Positions 45,200 to 53,995 are shown, numbered from the stretch's first letter. The stretch: DNA of 64,000 nucleotides from Flavobacteriales bacterium (GCA_025210805.1 JAOAQX010000026.1:33891-97890); one strand, 5' to 3'. The notes: a model not told the origin generated them from the sequence alone. Made by a program: numbers and translations.

Positions 45200-45529
45200 T
45201 TATTTTTCTTCTTGAGCCTCTTGTTTTTCTACTTCCAGCTCTCCGTTTACCATCTCGTCAAGTGCGATTAATACAGGTTTAGGAAGGCTTTCATAAAACT
45301 TAGAAACTTCAATTTGTTCGTTATTTTCAAAAACTTCTTCTAGGTTTTCGTTGTGAGTTTTGAATTCTTCAATTTTCTTCAAAAGCTCTTCTCTCATTTC
45401 TTGTGAGATATGATTGGCTCTTGCAGCAACAGCCATAATACTTTCGTAGATATTTCCTGATCCTTGCTCGATGGTACGAAAATCTTTTGTTTGTGTCGTA
45501 CGTGGGGCTTTACTTTTCTTAAAATCCAT
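45200..45529 (-). CDS. rpoZ: RNA polymerase omega subunit (RpoZ/Rpb6-like)
   Basis: A 109-residue protein of the omega/Rpb6 family. KDFRTIEQGSGNIYESIMAVAARANHISQEMREELLKKIEEF is characteristic of the Bacteroidota omega, with a longer acidic tail than E. coli omega. Its place between bamD (5 bases) and coaBC (4 bases) is standard for the phylum; omega is also near coaBC in other bacteria. Confidence 0.88.
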   Translation of the reverse strand: MDFKKSKAPRTTQTKDFRTIEQGSGNIYESIMAVAARANHISQEMREELLKKIEEFKTHNENLEEVFENNEQIEVSKFYESLPKPVLIALDEMVNGELEVEKQEAQEEK

Positions 45530-45534
45530 GGACT

Positions 45535-46341
45535 TTATTTTTGTTTATTTTCTTCTAACCATGCTAATGCACTTGAATGCATGTTATTTGCTTTGTCCAG
45601 TTTTTCACTCTCTGGGAAAGCATGCTTAAAATCTTGGTAAGCGATGGTTACGTTTTTGTATCTAATTTCCTTTTTCTCTTCAACACTTCTATCCGCCAAC
45701 AAATAATAGGCTTCTACTAAGCTGAATTTCATTTTTTCTTCAAATGGAGAATCAGGATGCTTTTGCAAAAATAAGCTAATTGCTCGAATTGAGGGTTTAA
45801 AATTTTCTGTTTTTAAATAAAGCAGTGCAATCTGTGCGTCTTTTTCTACCAATTTGCTTTTCAGATCCTTAATTCTAAATTTAACTTCTTCTAGTTTTTT
45901 CGTTTCTGGGAATTCTGAAATAAAAGCTTGATAATTTTTAATTGCCTTTTGAGTAAATTCTTGATCCAAATCCACATCTGGTGATTCTTCTTCATAGCAT
46001 CTTCCAATCATATAAACCGCTTGTTCTCTCCTTTCTGATCTAGAAAAAGTACGAGAAAACACTTCAAAATGATGGGCTGCCAAAAGATATTTCTCTTCAC
46101 AATAATAGGATTCTGCTAGTTTTAAGAATAGCTTCTCAGATTTTGCTGTTCCCTTGTAAAGGTTTAATAAATCATCATATAATTGAGTGGATTTATCACA
46201 ATCACCTTTTTGAAAGTATTTATTTGCCATTGCCTCTTTGTATGTGGCATCTGTACTGGTAAGTACTTTTGAGAAATTTCCACAACTGGAAATACTCAAG
46301 CTACCCAGCACCAAAAAGGTGAATAATATTGTTTTTTTCAT
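45535..46341 (-). CDS. bamD: Outer-membrane assembly lipoprotein BamD
   Basis: Part of the BAM complex that inserts beta-barrels. The 268-residue protein has lipobox SISSC (Cys about residue 20) and TPR-like repeats (KYFQKGDCDKSTQLYDDLL, LFLKLAESYYCEEKYLLAAHHFEVFSRTF, MIGRCYEEESPDVDLDQEFTQKAIKNYQAFISEFPE, then SIRAISLFLQKHPDSPFEEKMKFSL). It heads the operon running through rpoZ, coaBC, PorD-like and recN. Confidence 0.92.
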   Translation of the reverse strand: MKKTILFTFLVLGSLSISSCGNFSKVLTSTDATYKEAMANKYFQKGDCDKSTQLYDDLLNLYKGTAKSEKLFLKLAESYYCEEKYLLAAHHFEVFSRTFSRSERREQAVYMIGRCYEEESPDVDLDQEFTQKAIKNYQAFISEFPETKKLEEVKFRIKDLKSKLVEKDAQIALLYLKTENFKPSIRAISLFLQKHPDSPFEEKMKFSLVEAYYLLADRSVEEKKEIRYKNVTIAYQDFKHAFPESEKLDKANNMHSSALAWLEENKQK

Positions 46342-46435
46342 CTGTATATGTACTTTTTTGTCTGATAAAATTCGCTGATAAATAATTCAGTGAGTCCACT
46401 CAAATTATTAGCACGGCTTTTTTTTTCATAGTCTG

Positions 46436-46443
46436 CAAAAGTA
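46436..46443 (-). promoter_or_regulatory. Putative -7 element of the bamD operon
   Basis: On the minus strand this reads TACTTTTG, an exact fit to TAnnTTTG, about 95 bases before the bamD start codon. The leader is longer than for most genes here. Confidence 0.45.
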
Positions 46444-46478
46444 AGACTTTTGATCCTTTTATGATTCAGGCAATTTTT

Positions 46479-47813
46479 TTAAGCTATTTTCTTCTTTTTC
46501 TTTCTTGATTTATAGAACTGCCAAATTGCAATCAAAATCATCACTGGCCAGAAAAAAGAAAAGGGCTTTCCTTCTCCATGAATGGTCGTGAACATTCTAT
46601 CAAAACGGATTTTTTTGAGAATATTGCTTTCATTCGCATCTAAACTTAGCCAATTGAAAACAGGTTTTCCTACGATATGACTCTCTGGCACAAATCCCCA
46701 ATATCTAGAATCTAAAGAATTATGACGGTTATCTCCCATCATCCAGTAATAATTTCCTTCAAAAGTATATTGGTCTTGCGGCGTTCCGTCCACAAAGGCT
46801 TTTCCTTCTTTCCATTCTACTAAATGATTTTCATATTTAGCAATTGTTTCCTTATAAGTTGCCACATTGAGTTCTGTTAATTCAATGCTTTCACCTTTCT
46901 TTGGAATATAAATAGGCCCAAAATTATCTAAGTCCCAATTCTTATTCACACCCTTAGGAAAAAGATAAGCTCCTTTGGTTTCAACTCTATGTTTTGCAGG
47001 TTCTACAAATTCCACAAAATTGGTCATTTTTCTCAATTCTTCTGCTTTTGCATCAGTCATGGTGATAATAAAAGAATTTGGAGTTGCTCCTCTTCCTGCT
47101 AACTGTAAGTCATATTTATCAACAGTTTTTTGGCGAATCTGCACCTTAAACTGTACCAAATAATTATGCTGAAGAAGAATTCTATCACCTACTGGCAATT
47201 CTTTCCCGTTTACAAAAGCCTTCCTATTTCTCATTTCAATACGATCTCCAGGAATTGCTATACATCTCTTTACATAATGTGTTTTTTTATCAAAAGGCAT
47301 ACTCGGGTATAGCTTATCTTCTGGATAATTAAACACCACAATATCATTATTTTCTACACTTCCAAAACCGGGCATTCTATGATAACCTGTTTGTACGGCT
47401 TCAGAATAGGGTTTTACATCTTTGGTTCCCCAAACGGTATTGTGCATAAAGGGAAGAGACAATGGTGTATTAGGAACATAAGGTCCATAATGCAATTTAG
47501 AAACCAAAAGATAATCTCCTACAAGCATCGATTTCTCCATTGAGGGTGTAGGAATGGTAAAGGGTTGCATGACAAAAGTGTGAATCATTGTGGCTCCCAC
47601 AATAGCAAAAAGCAGCGCCGAAGCAGTTTCATGTATTTTGGATTTATATACCCTTTTTACTTTTTCTCTTTTTTTCCAAAAAGTCCAATTGACATTTTTC
47701 CAATAGAAATAATCTGCAATTATCAAGACTCCAAAGTAGAGCCAATCAAAACCAATGAGGTAACAAACTGCCAAATAGGCCAAGAGTATTCCAATGAATT
47801 TTATGTGTTTCAT
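46479..47813 (-). CDS. lepB: Signal peptidase I
   Basis: Inner-membrane leader peptidase that removes signal peptides. The 444-residue protein has two N-terminal hydrophobic segments (about 5-38) and a third before the active site (about 63-80), the catalytic serine Ser91 in TIPTPSMEKSMLVGD, the general-base lysine Lys182 in HYVKRCIAIPGDRI, and the late motif GDNRHNSLDSRYWGFVP. A hydrophobic helix lies near the C terminus (FFWPVMILIAIWQF). It is longer than E. coli LepB because of inserted domains, as usual in Bacteroidota. Confidence 0.96.
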   Translation of the reverse strand: MKHIKFIGILLAYLAVCYLIGFDWLYFGVLIIADYFYWKNVNWTFWKKREKVKRVYKSKIHETASALLFAIVGATMIHTFVMQPFTIPTPSMEKSMLVGDYLLVSKLHYGPYVPNTPLSLPFMHNTVWGTKDVKPYSEAVQTGYHRMPGFGSVENNDIVVFNYPEDKLYPSMPFDKKTHYVKRCIAIPGDRIEMRNRKAFVNGKELPVGDRILLQHNYLVQFKVQIRQKTVDKYDLQLAGRGATPNSFIITMTDAKAEELRKMTNFVEFVEPAKHRVETKGAYLFPKGVNKNWDLDNFGPIYIPKKGESIELTELNVATYKETIAKYENHLVEWKEGKAFVDGTPQDQYTFEGNYYWMMGDNRHNSLDSRYWGFVPESHIVGKPVFNWLSLDANESNILKKIRFDRMFTTIHGEGKPFSFFWPVMILIAIWQFYKSRKKKKKIA

Positions 47814-47901
47814 GTTGTTCTAGTCAATTTTTATCGAAAATACGTTTTTCTCTTATTTAAAAGTTCTTTCTTTAAGAAAATTGCGGTTGTTTAACCAATA
47901 T

Positions 47902-48615
47902 TTAGTCAAAAAGAACATCTTTCATTTGGAAGATTCCTTTTTTGTCTTTTATCCATTCTGAGGCAATTACGGCTCCTAATGCAAAGCCTTGCCTATTGAT
48001 CGCTCTATGCTTGATTTCTATCTGATCAATTTCATTTTCATAATTAATGATATGCGTTCCAGGCACCTCTCCTGTTCTTTCCACATCTATCCACAATTTT
48101 TCTGTTTCTTTTTCATTTAAACTCCATTGTTGATATTTGGATTGTTCTTCCATTATTTGCTCCGCAAGTGTAATGGCCGTTCCACTGGGTTTATCGAGTT
48201 TGTGAATATGGTGAATTTCTTTGGTTTTAATGTCGTAACTGGGATAGTTTGACATCAATTTTGCGAGTTGTTTATTGATCTCAAAAAAGATATTTACTCC
48301 TAAACTAAAATTGGAAGCATAGAGAAATGCACCACCATTTTGTTTACAAATTTCTTCTACTTGGGTTTTATTTTCAAGCCATCCTGTAGTTCCTGAAATT
48401 GTAGGAATTCCTTTTTCTTGCATCAAGATATTAAGTTCAAAAGCAGTATCAGGCACAGAGAAATCTATTGCGACATCTGTATTTTCTTTTGAAATTTTTT
48501 GAGTTTCTTCAATATTTGAAGAACCTATTGCAAAAGAAATTTCATGACCACGGGATTTTGCAATTTCCTCAATGGCTTTTCCCATTCTTCCGTATCCTAA
48601 AAGAGCTATTTTCAT
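47902..48615 (-). CDS. dapB: 4-hydroxy-tetrahydrodipicolinate reductase
   Basis: NAD(P)H-dependent enzyme of lysine and meso-diaminopimelate synthesis. The 237-residue protein has IALLGYGRMGKAIEEIA at the N terminus, AIDFSVPDT, ISGTTGWLENK, the catalytic KEIHHIHKLDKPSGTAITLAE and the C-terminal HRAINRQGFALGAVIASEWI. The N-terminal domain is slightly shorter than in E. coli, as in Bacteroidota. It overlaps the DUF5683 gene by 4 bases and is 88 bases before lepB. Confidence 0.95.
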   Translation of the reverse strand: MKIALLGYGRMGKAIEEIAKSRGHEISFAIGSSNIEETQKISKENTDVAIDFSVPDTAFELNILMQEKGIPTISGTTGWLENKTQVEEICKQNGGAFLYASNFSLGVNIFFEINKQLAKLMSNYPSYDIKTKEIHHIHKLDKPSGTAITLAEQIMEEQSKYQQWSLNEKETEKLWIDVERTGEVPGTHIINYENEIDQIEIKHRAINRQGFALGAVIASEWIKDKKGIFQMKDVLFD

Positions 48616-49136
48616 TTTGAGTATAAGTTTAGCGAGAGTCCCACATAGGTTTGGTTTTCCTGCGGAATGACTATTGGTGTTATCAGAAGACTTAAATCAT
48701 CATCAACATCAAAATCAAACATATTCGCATCAATATAGGCATCTAGAACCTGTAAACCATATAATCCTGCGGTAATCATAATGTTTATATCACGATCATT
48801 TCTGTTGTCTTGTGTAAAAGAAAGTAAGGTTTTGGTGTTGTATTTTCCTTTGAATGGATCATCTTTACCATCTTGCCTAAGTTGATAGGCATCTCGATAA
48901 GTTTTATATCGATCATTATACTGGATAGCAAGATAAGTTGTTGTACCCATAGCTCCATAAATTAAAGGTACTTTCCACCATTTCTTATTATAAATCTGCC
49001 CAGCACCTGGCAAAGCCACGGATAATAAGGTAGCTTTTTTTATTGAGTGTTTCTTGGGTGTTTCTTTTTGTTTTTCTTGAGCAAGGATACTCTGAAAACC
49101 AAAAACAAACATCAAAATTAGGAATACTCCTCTCAT
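48612..49136 (-). CDS. DUF5683 family protein
   Basis: A 174-residue exported protein with a signal peptide ending FQSILAQ. The DUF5683 signature is KKATLLSVALPGAGQIYNKKWWKVPLIYGAMGTTTYLAIQYNDRYKTYRDAY, which contains two short membrane-like segments. The family is Bacteroidota-specific and of unknown function. It overlaps dapB and parB by 4 bases each, so it is translated as part of the parA-parB-dapB unit, a conserved order in the phylum. Confidence 0.88.
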   Translation of the reverse strand: MRGVFLILMFVFGFQSILAQEKQKETPKKHSIKKATLLSVALPGAGQIYNKKWWKVPLIYGAMGTTTYLAIQYNDRYKTYRDAYQLRQDGKDDPFKGKYNTKTLLSFTQDNRNDRDINIMITAGLYGLQVLDAYIDANMFDFDVDDDLSLLITPIVIPQENQTYVGLSLNLYSK

Positions 49137-50074
49137 TTTTTATCTATTAACTCCAAGATTCTTTTTAAATCTTCTTCGCTGACAAAGTTAATGGATATTT
49201 TCCCGCTTCCTTTATCATTAAAAGAAATTGCGGTTTTGGTTCCAAAATGAGCACCAAGTTCTGAGGACTCATTTTTCCATTTTTTAGAGAGTTCTGCTCC
49301 TTTTTTAGGTACTTTAGGAAGTGTTTTATTTACTGATGTGTCTTTTTTAAATTCCTTCACCATCTCTTCCGTCTGTCTTACTGAAAGTGCTTTTTTGATG
49401 ATTTCTTTATACAAAAGACTTTGGTGCTTTTCATTGTTGATTCCCAAAAGAGCTTTAGCATGCCCAGGGCTAATGATATGATCTCTTAAACCTGCTTGGA
49501 TCAGTGGCTGAAGTTGTAAAAGTCTCAGAGCATTTGTGATTGTAGAACGTTTTTTTCCCAATCTTTCACTAATTTGTTCTTGAGTTTGTTTACATTCATC
49601 CAATAGTCTTTTATAACTTAAGGCAATTTCTATGGGATCTAGTTCTTGCCTTTGGATATTTTCCACAATCGCCATTTCGAGCATTTCTTTGTCGTTTGCC
49701 GTACGAACAAATGCTGGAATAGATTCTTTCCCGATCATCTGTGAAGCTCTCAGTCTTCTTTCTCCCGAAATGAGCTGATAGGTATTCATATCGATTTTCC
49801 TAACAGTAATAGGCTGAATAACACCTAACTCTTTGATGGATTGACCTAGCTCTTGCAGTCTTTCTTCATCAAAAATGGTTCTTGGCTGATATGGGTTTGT
49901 TTGAATTTGAGCAATAGGAATTTCTAAAACATTACTAAATGCTTTATTCTTAAATTTTTTAACAGGAGCATTTCCTCCCTCTTTTTTATCTGCGGGCTTC
50001 TTCTTCTCCACTTTATTATCCTGTAACAAAGCTGATAAACCTCGCCCTAAGGCTTTTTTCTTATTATTGCTCAT
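49133..50074 (-). CDS. parB: Chromosome partitioning protein ParB
   Basis: CTPase and DNA-binding partner of ParA. The 313-residue protein has a low-complexity Lys-rich N terminus with KALGRGLSALLQD, the ParB/Srx fold (about 50-140) with TNPYQPRTIFDEERLQELGQSI and GERRLRASQ, then the HTH region with QEQISERLGKKRSTITNALRLLQL. It overlaps parA by 11 bases. No perfect parS site (TGTTTCACGTGAAACA type) was found in this window; a half-match occurs at 3517. Confidence 0.96.
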   Translation of the reverse strand: MSNNKKKALGRGLSALLQDNKVEKKKPADKKEGGNAPVKKFKNKAFSNVLEIPIAQIQTNPYQPRTIFDEERLQELGQSIKELGVIQPITVRKIDMNTYQLISGERRLRASQMIGKESIPAFVRTANDKEMLEMAIVENIQRQELDPIEIALSYKRLLDECKQTQEQISERLGKKRSTITNALRLLQLQPLIQAGLRDHIISPGHAKALLGINNEKHQSLLYKEIIKKALSVRQTEEMVKEFKKDTSVNKTLPKVPKKGAELSKKWKNESSELGAHFGTKTAISFNDKGSGKISINFVSEEDLKRILELIDKK

Positions 50075-50831
50075 TTTTCTCTATTAACTCTTTAGCCAAA
50101 TTCATATAGTTGATTGCTCCTTTTGAGCTTGCGTCATACAAGATAATATTTTCTCCGTAACTAGGCGCTTCACTCAATCTTACATTTCTTTGGATGATGG
50201 TTTCAAAAACCATTCCGCCAAAATGGGTTTTCACTTCTTCTATCACCATGTTTGACAGTCTTAGGCGTGAATCATACATGGTTAAGAGTAATCCTTCGAT
50301 GTCTAAATCTGGGTGTACACTGTTTTGCACTCCTTTGATGGTGTTCATTAGTTTTCCAAGACCTTCCAAAGCAAAATACTCACATTGAATAGGAATCAAT
50401 ACAGAATTTGAAGCACAAAGCGCATTTAAAGTAGTTAAACCTAAAGATGGAGCACAGTCTATGATCACATAGTCATAATAATCGCTAATAGGGCTAACTG
50501 CTCGTCTTAGCATCAGTTCTCTATCTTCTAAATCTACAAGGTCAAGTTCTGCTGCCACTAAATCCATTGTAGAAGGAACAATATCTACATTGGGACTATT
50601 GGTTTCACAAATAATTTCTTGAATAGGTGCCGACTGTGTAATACATTCATAAGTTCCAGCATCTATTTCTTCTGGATTTAAGCCAAATGCACTTGTAGCA
50701 TTTGCCTGAGAATCGGCATCGATTACAAGGATTTTCTTTTCGAAAACACCAAGAGCAGCGGCTAAATTAACTGCTGTGGTTGTTTTTCCAACTCCACCTT
50801 TTTGATTGGCAACTGATATGATCTTTGACAT
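50064..50831 (-). CDS. parA: Chromosome partitioning ATPase ParA (Soj-type)
   Basis: A 255-residue Walker-type ATPase for chromosome segregation. ISVANQKGGVGKTTTAVNLAAAL is the deviant Walker A at residues 4-26, DADSQANATSAFGL the A' motif, and YVIIDCAPSLGLTTLNAL Walker B. Short N terminus without HTH marks a chromosomal Soj/Type Ib protein. First gene of the parA-parB-DUF5683-dapB unit. Confidence 0.97.
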   Translation of the reverse strand: MSKIISVANQKGGVGKTTTAVNLAAALGVFEKKILVIDADSQANATSAFGLNPEEIDAGTYECITQSAPIQEIICETNSPNVDIVPSTMDLVAAELDLVDLEDRELMLRRAVSPISDYYDYVIIDCAPSLGLTTLNALCASNSVLIPIQCEYFALEGLGKLMNTIKGVQNSVHPDLDIEGLLLTMYDSRLRLSNMVIEEVKTHFGGMVFETIIQRNVRLSEAPSYGENIILYDASSKGAINYMNLAKELIEKNEQ

Positions 50832-51034
50832 AATTATAGTAGATAGATAGCTTCTTTCTGTATCGCAAAATCTTCCTAAAATTTATTAGCAATCTTTCCT
50901 AACAATGATCAAATTCTCTTGAATCATTTATAAACTTAACTAATCATTTTAATGAAGCATTTTACTACGTTCCTCAATTTGCTAAAATACACAATAGCCT
51001 CAGTCTATTCGTTAATATTTTGAAAAGTTTTCAA

Positions 51035-51066
51035 CAAAAAAAGCCAATCTTTCAACAAGATTGGCT
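51035..51066 (-). terminator. Terminator after NYN gene
   Basis: AGCCAATCTT, loop TCAAC, AAGATTGGCT. An A-run at 51035-51042 is a T-run on the minus strand, so it ends the NYN gene transcript. The rest of the 262-base gap to parA is AT-rich with nothing recognised. Confidence 0.8.
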
Positions 51067-51093
51067 GGAATTTTTATGCACAAAAAAAAGGAT

Positions 51094-51900
51094 TTACAAC
51101 ACTGCTTTAGCAGAAGTTCCATCCTTTCTGTGAGCTTCTCTACAATCGTAGCAATAATAATAGCTTTCTGTCCAAGTAGTTTCTTCTTCTTTTCCACAGC
51201 TATCACAAATACGTACGTTTGCTCTTGTATCATTTTCTCTACATGAAGTACAGTAGAATTCTGGTCCGTGCCAGTTTGTAAGCTCAGAATCTCCACAAGA
51301 CATACATTCTCTGTAGTGTTCGTTTCTTTCAAGCTTTAAGAAATCAAGATGTTCGTCCAAATATAAATTTGGGAAATCAAAATATCCTGCTTTTGATTGT
51401 AACCTAGTATCTAAACTTGTAGAAATTCCTATAAGCAATACTCTTTTACCTAGCATACGCAAACGCGAAACCATTGGTAAATAACTTGGATCACTTACGA
51501 TAAGAGCCGCTACATCAAAAGTTTGTAATGCACAATTCCCCATTACAGAAGAAGCTAGTGCAATATTTAAAGACTTATCCTTTGGCTTAAACTCAGCATC
51601 GTTTTGATAATCAATATCAAAAACTTCTGTTTCAAAATAACAATCTTCTTTTAAGTACTTGTAAAAAGACTTTTGTTTGTTTGAATTGAAATCTGGCTTG
51701 TTTACTGGAATTGATCCAAAAAAGTTTGTGCGAACAAGATCTACAGAGTTACCTGCAACCTTCTCAATGTGTTTTTTTACCAATAATGGGATTTTTTTGT
51801 AGTCCACATCACTTTGTTCATTATCGAAAGATTCCAATAACAACTTTTTGTTGTGAAACATCCATCCACCATCAATAAAAAGCATGGTTTTAACTGACAT
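51094..51900 (-). CDS. NYN domain protein with two C-terminal zinc ribbons
   Basis: A 268-residue protein. Residues about 1-175 are a NYN/PIN-like domain, with MLFIDGGWMFHNK (Asp10), SLNIALASSVMG, and VSDPSYLPMVSRLRMLGKRVLLIG in place of the usual GDGDF, followed by FDFPNLYLDEHL. Residues about 195-260 hold two zinc ribbons (CMSCG ... CTSC and CDSCG ... CYDC). NYN domains are RNases or related to them, and zinc ribbons often bind nucleic acid, so RNA binding and cleavage are plausible. The acidic residues expected at the active site are only partly conserved. It is a single gene with a -7 element almost at its start codon. Confidence 0.8.
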   Translation of the reverse strand: MSVKTMLFIDGGWMFHNKKLLLESFDNEQSDVDYKKIPLLVKKHIEKVAGNSVDLVRTNFFGSIPVNKPDFNSNKQKSFYKYLKEDCYFETEVFDIDYQNDAEFKPKDKSLNIALASSVMGNCALQTFDVAALIVSDPSYLPMVSRLRMLGKRVLLIGISTSLDTRLQSKAGYFDFPNLYLDEHLDFLKLERNEHYRECMSCGDSELTNWHGPEFYCTSCRENDTRANVRICDSCGKEEETTWTESYYYCYDCREAHRKDGTSAKAVL

Positions 51901-51905
51901 AACAG

Positions 51906-51913
51906 CAAATTTA
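51906..51913 (-). promoter_or_regulatory. -7 element at the NYN start codon
   Basis: On the minus strand this reads TAAATTTG, an exact fit to TAnnTTTG. Its last base is only 6 bases before the ATG, so the predicted start of transcription coincides with the start codon and the message may be leaderless. Confidence 0.45.
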
Positions 51914-52057
51914 AAATTATTAATAAACTAGAAATTTGTAAATATAAGTTCTCGTTAAAATAACATTCCTATACCCAATCTATCTTATATTTACTAGAAA
52001 CTTCTATTGTAAGTGGCACAAAATTACACCTTTCGATGTAATCTTGTGCACATAAAC

Positions 52058-53920
52058 TTAAATATTTCTAAAACTTTGTTTAACAAAGGCGTGTAATTCC
52101 TCTCCTGAGAGTAGATTCTTAGAGAGTTTAGCGAGGTTATAAGCTTTTTGAATTAAGGCTATTTTTTGCGTTTCATCCTCTTCATTTAGGATTCTAGCAG
52201 AGAGTTCATGATTGGCATTGATTACTAAATTATAGCTATCAGGCATCTCTCCAAACATCATCATACCACCTCCTGTTTGTTGCATTTCTTTCATACGTCG
52301 CATTTGTTCCGTTTGCGTGAGCATAAAAGGTGTGGACTGAGAATCTAAACTTTCAATTTGCACGACATAGGTAGTATCTGAAACTACTCCTGTTACCACT
52401 TCTTTTAATTGATCCTCTTGCTCTTTTGATAATAATGATGGAATTTCTTCTGTTTTCGGGATCAATTTATCCATTGTATCGGCATCTACACGTGCAAATT
52501 TGATTTTTTCACCTTCCGTTTCAATCTTTTGGATAAAATGTGAAGCTATTGGAGAATCTAAAACCACCACCTCATACGCTCTTTCTTTTGCTTGAGCGAT
52601 ATAAGAATGCTGAGCCGTTTTATCGTTGGTATAAAGGATAACCAGATTGTCATCTTTATCCGTTTGATTCGTTTTCACTTTCTCTTTCAGCTCTTCTAGT
52701 GTCATATACGAACCTTCTGTGGTTTCAAAAAGGAAGAATTTTTGAGCTTTTTTGTAGAATTTCTCTTCGGTAAGCATACCGTATTCTACAATCATCTTGA
52801 TATCATTCCATTTTGCTTCAAAACCTTCACGGTCTTTTCTAAATAATTCGTCAAGCTTATCCGCTACTTTTTTGGTAATATGCGAAGAGATTTTCTTTAC
52901 ATTTCCATCTGCTTGAAGATAAGATCTAGATACATTTAATGGAATATCTGGTGAATCTATCACTCCGTGTAGAAATGTCAAAAAGTCTGGTACGATTCCC
53001 TCTACGCTATCTGTAACAAATACTTGTCGGCTATACAGTTGGATTTTATTTTTCTGAAGATCCATGTTTTGCTTAACCTTAGGAAAATAAAGAATCCCTG
53101 TAAGGTTAAATGGGTAATCCACATTTAGATGAATATGAAACAATGGCTCTTCAAACTGCATAGGATACAGCTCTCTATAAAAATCTTTATAATCTTTATC
53201 TTCCAAGCTAGATGGCGACTTCACCCATGCTGGAGTTGGATTATTGATGAAGTTATCTTCGGTAATTTCCTTGGCATCTTCTCCTTCTCCTTCTGTTCTT
53301 GTTTGCGTTCCAAATTTGATTGGAATAGGAAGAAACTTACAGTATTTGCTTAATAATTCATTAATTCTATGATCTTCCAAAAACTCAACAGAATCTTCTG
53401 CTACATGCATCACTATTTCTGTTCCTCTTTCTGTTTTATCATGATCTTCCATCACAATTTCTGGAGTACCCTCGCAAGACCAATGAACTGCAGGAGCATC
53501 TTGAAAAGATTTTGTGAAGATTTCAACTTTGTCAGAAATCATAAAAGAAGAATAGAATCCTAGACCAAAATGACCGATAATTCCTGAATTTTCAGACTCT
53601 TCTTCATATTTGTTCATAAAATCTTTTGCCCCAGAAAAAGCTACCTCGTTGATATATTTCTCAACTTCTTCTTTGGTCATTCCTATTCCGTTATCTTTTA
53701 CGGTAATGGTTTTTGCTTCTTTATCTACAATAAGTTCTACTTGTAAATTTCCTATTTCTCCCACATTTTGTCCTTTTCCTGAAAGGAAATGTAGTTTAGA
53801 ACAAGCATCTACAGCATTAGAAACTATTTCTCTAATAAAAATATCATGATCCGAATAAAGGAATTTTTTAATGATCGGAAATAAATTTTCCGTGGTTACA
53901 TTTATTTTTGTTGTTGACAT
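52058..53920 (-). CDS. htpG: Molecular chaperone HtpG (Hsp90)
   Basis: ATP-dependent cytosolic chaperone. ATG 53920 gives STTKINVTTENLFPIIKK; the TTG-opened form adds only two residues. The N-terminal ATPase domain has IFIREIVSNAVDACSKL, DNGIGMTKEEVE, and FGLGFYSSFM; the middle domain has QLYSRQVFVTD and PLNVSRSYLQ; a C-terminal domain follows. At 620 residues it has the usual length. Upstream is a sigma-54-like promoter with a palindrome, which suggests stress-specific control rather than housekeeping expression. Confidence 0.97.
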   Translation of the reverse strand: MSTTKINVTTENLFPIIKKFLYSDHDIFIREIVSNAVDACSKLHFLSGKGQNVGEIGNLQVELIVDKEAKTITVKDNGIGMTKEEVEKYINEVAFSGAKDFMNKYEEESENSGIIGHFGLGFYSSFMISDKVEIFTKSFQDAPAVHWSCEGTPEIVMEDHDKTERGTEIVMHVAEDSVEFLEDHRINELLSKYCKFLPIPIKFGTQTRTEGEGEDAKEITEDNFINNPTPAWVKSPSSLEDKDYKDFYRELYPMQFEEPLFHIHLNVDYPFNLTGILYFPKVKQNMDLQKNKIQLYSRQVFVTDSVEGIVPDFLTFLHGVIDSPDIPLNVSRSYLQADGNVKKISSHITKKVADKLDELFRKDREGFEAKWNDIKMIVEYGMLTEEKFYKKAQKFFLFETTEGSYMTLEELKEKVKTNQTDKDDNLVILYTNDKTAQHSYIAQAKERAYEVVVLDSPIASHFIQKIETEGEKIKFARVDADTMDKLIPKTEEIPSLLSKEQEDQLKEVVTGVVSDTTYVVQIESLDSQSTPFMLTQTEQMRRMKEMQQTGGGMMMFGEMPDSYNLVINANHELSARILNEEDETQKIALIQKAYNLAKLSKNLLSGEELHAFVKQSFRNI

Positions 53921-53954
53921 AATCAAGTTTTCTGTTTTTTTCTATTTCGATTTT

Positions 53955-53970
53955 TACAAGGACAATGCCA
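53955..53970 (-). promoter_or_regulatory. Sigma-54-like promoter of htpG
   Basis: On the minus strand this reads TGGCATTGTCCTTGTA. It fits the sigma-54 -24/-12 consensus TGGCAyrNNNNTTGCw with correct spacing of GG and TTG and two mismatches. No vegetative TAnnTTTG element is present in the htpG leader. The predicted transcription start is about 25 bases before the start codon. Confidence 0.5.
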
Positions 53971-53982
53971 CGCGCTATTATT

Positions 53983-53995
53983 TGACATTTTGTCA
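53983..53995. promoter_or_regulatory. Palindrome TGACA-N3-TGTCA upstream of htpG
   Basis: TGACATTTTGTCA is a perfect 5 bp inverted repeat 12 bases upstream of the sigma-54-like element on the transcribed side. It may be an activator or repressor site. A variant with a longer spacer occurs at 10118-10132. Confidence 0.55.

Noticed and set aside
51012..51332. 106-residue ORF overlapping the NYN gene on the same strand
   Set aside because: It runs through the zinc-ribbon coding region in another frame and through the terminator; the NYN frame has recognisable domains.
52013..52029. TGGCAC-like sequence downstream of htpG
   Set aside because: The -12 part (TTGC) is absent, so it is not a credible sigma-54 promoter.
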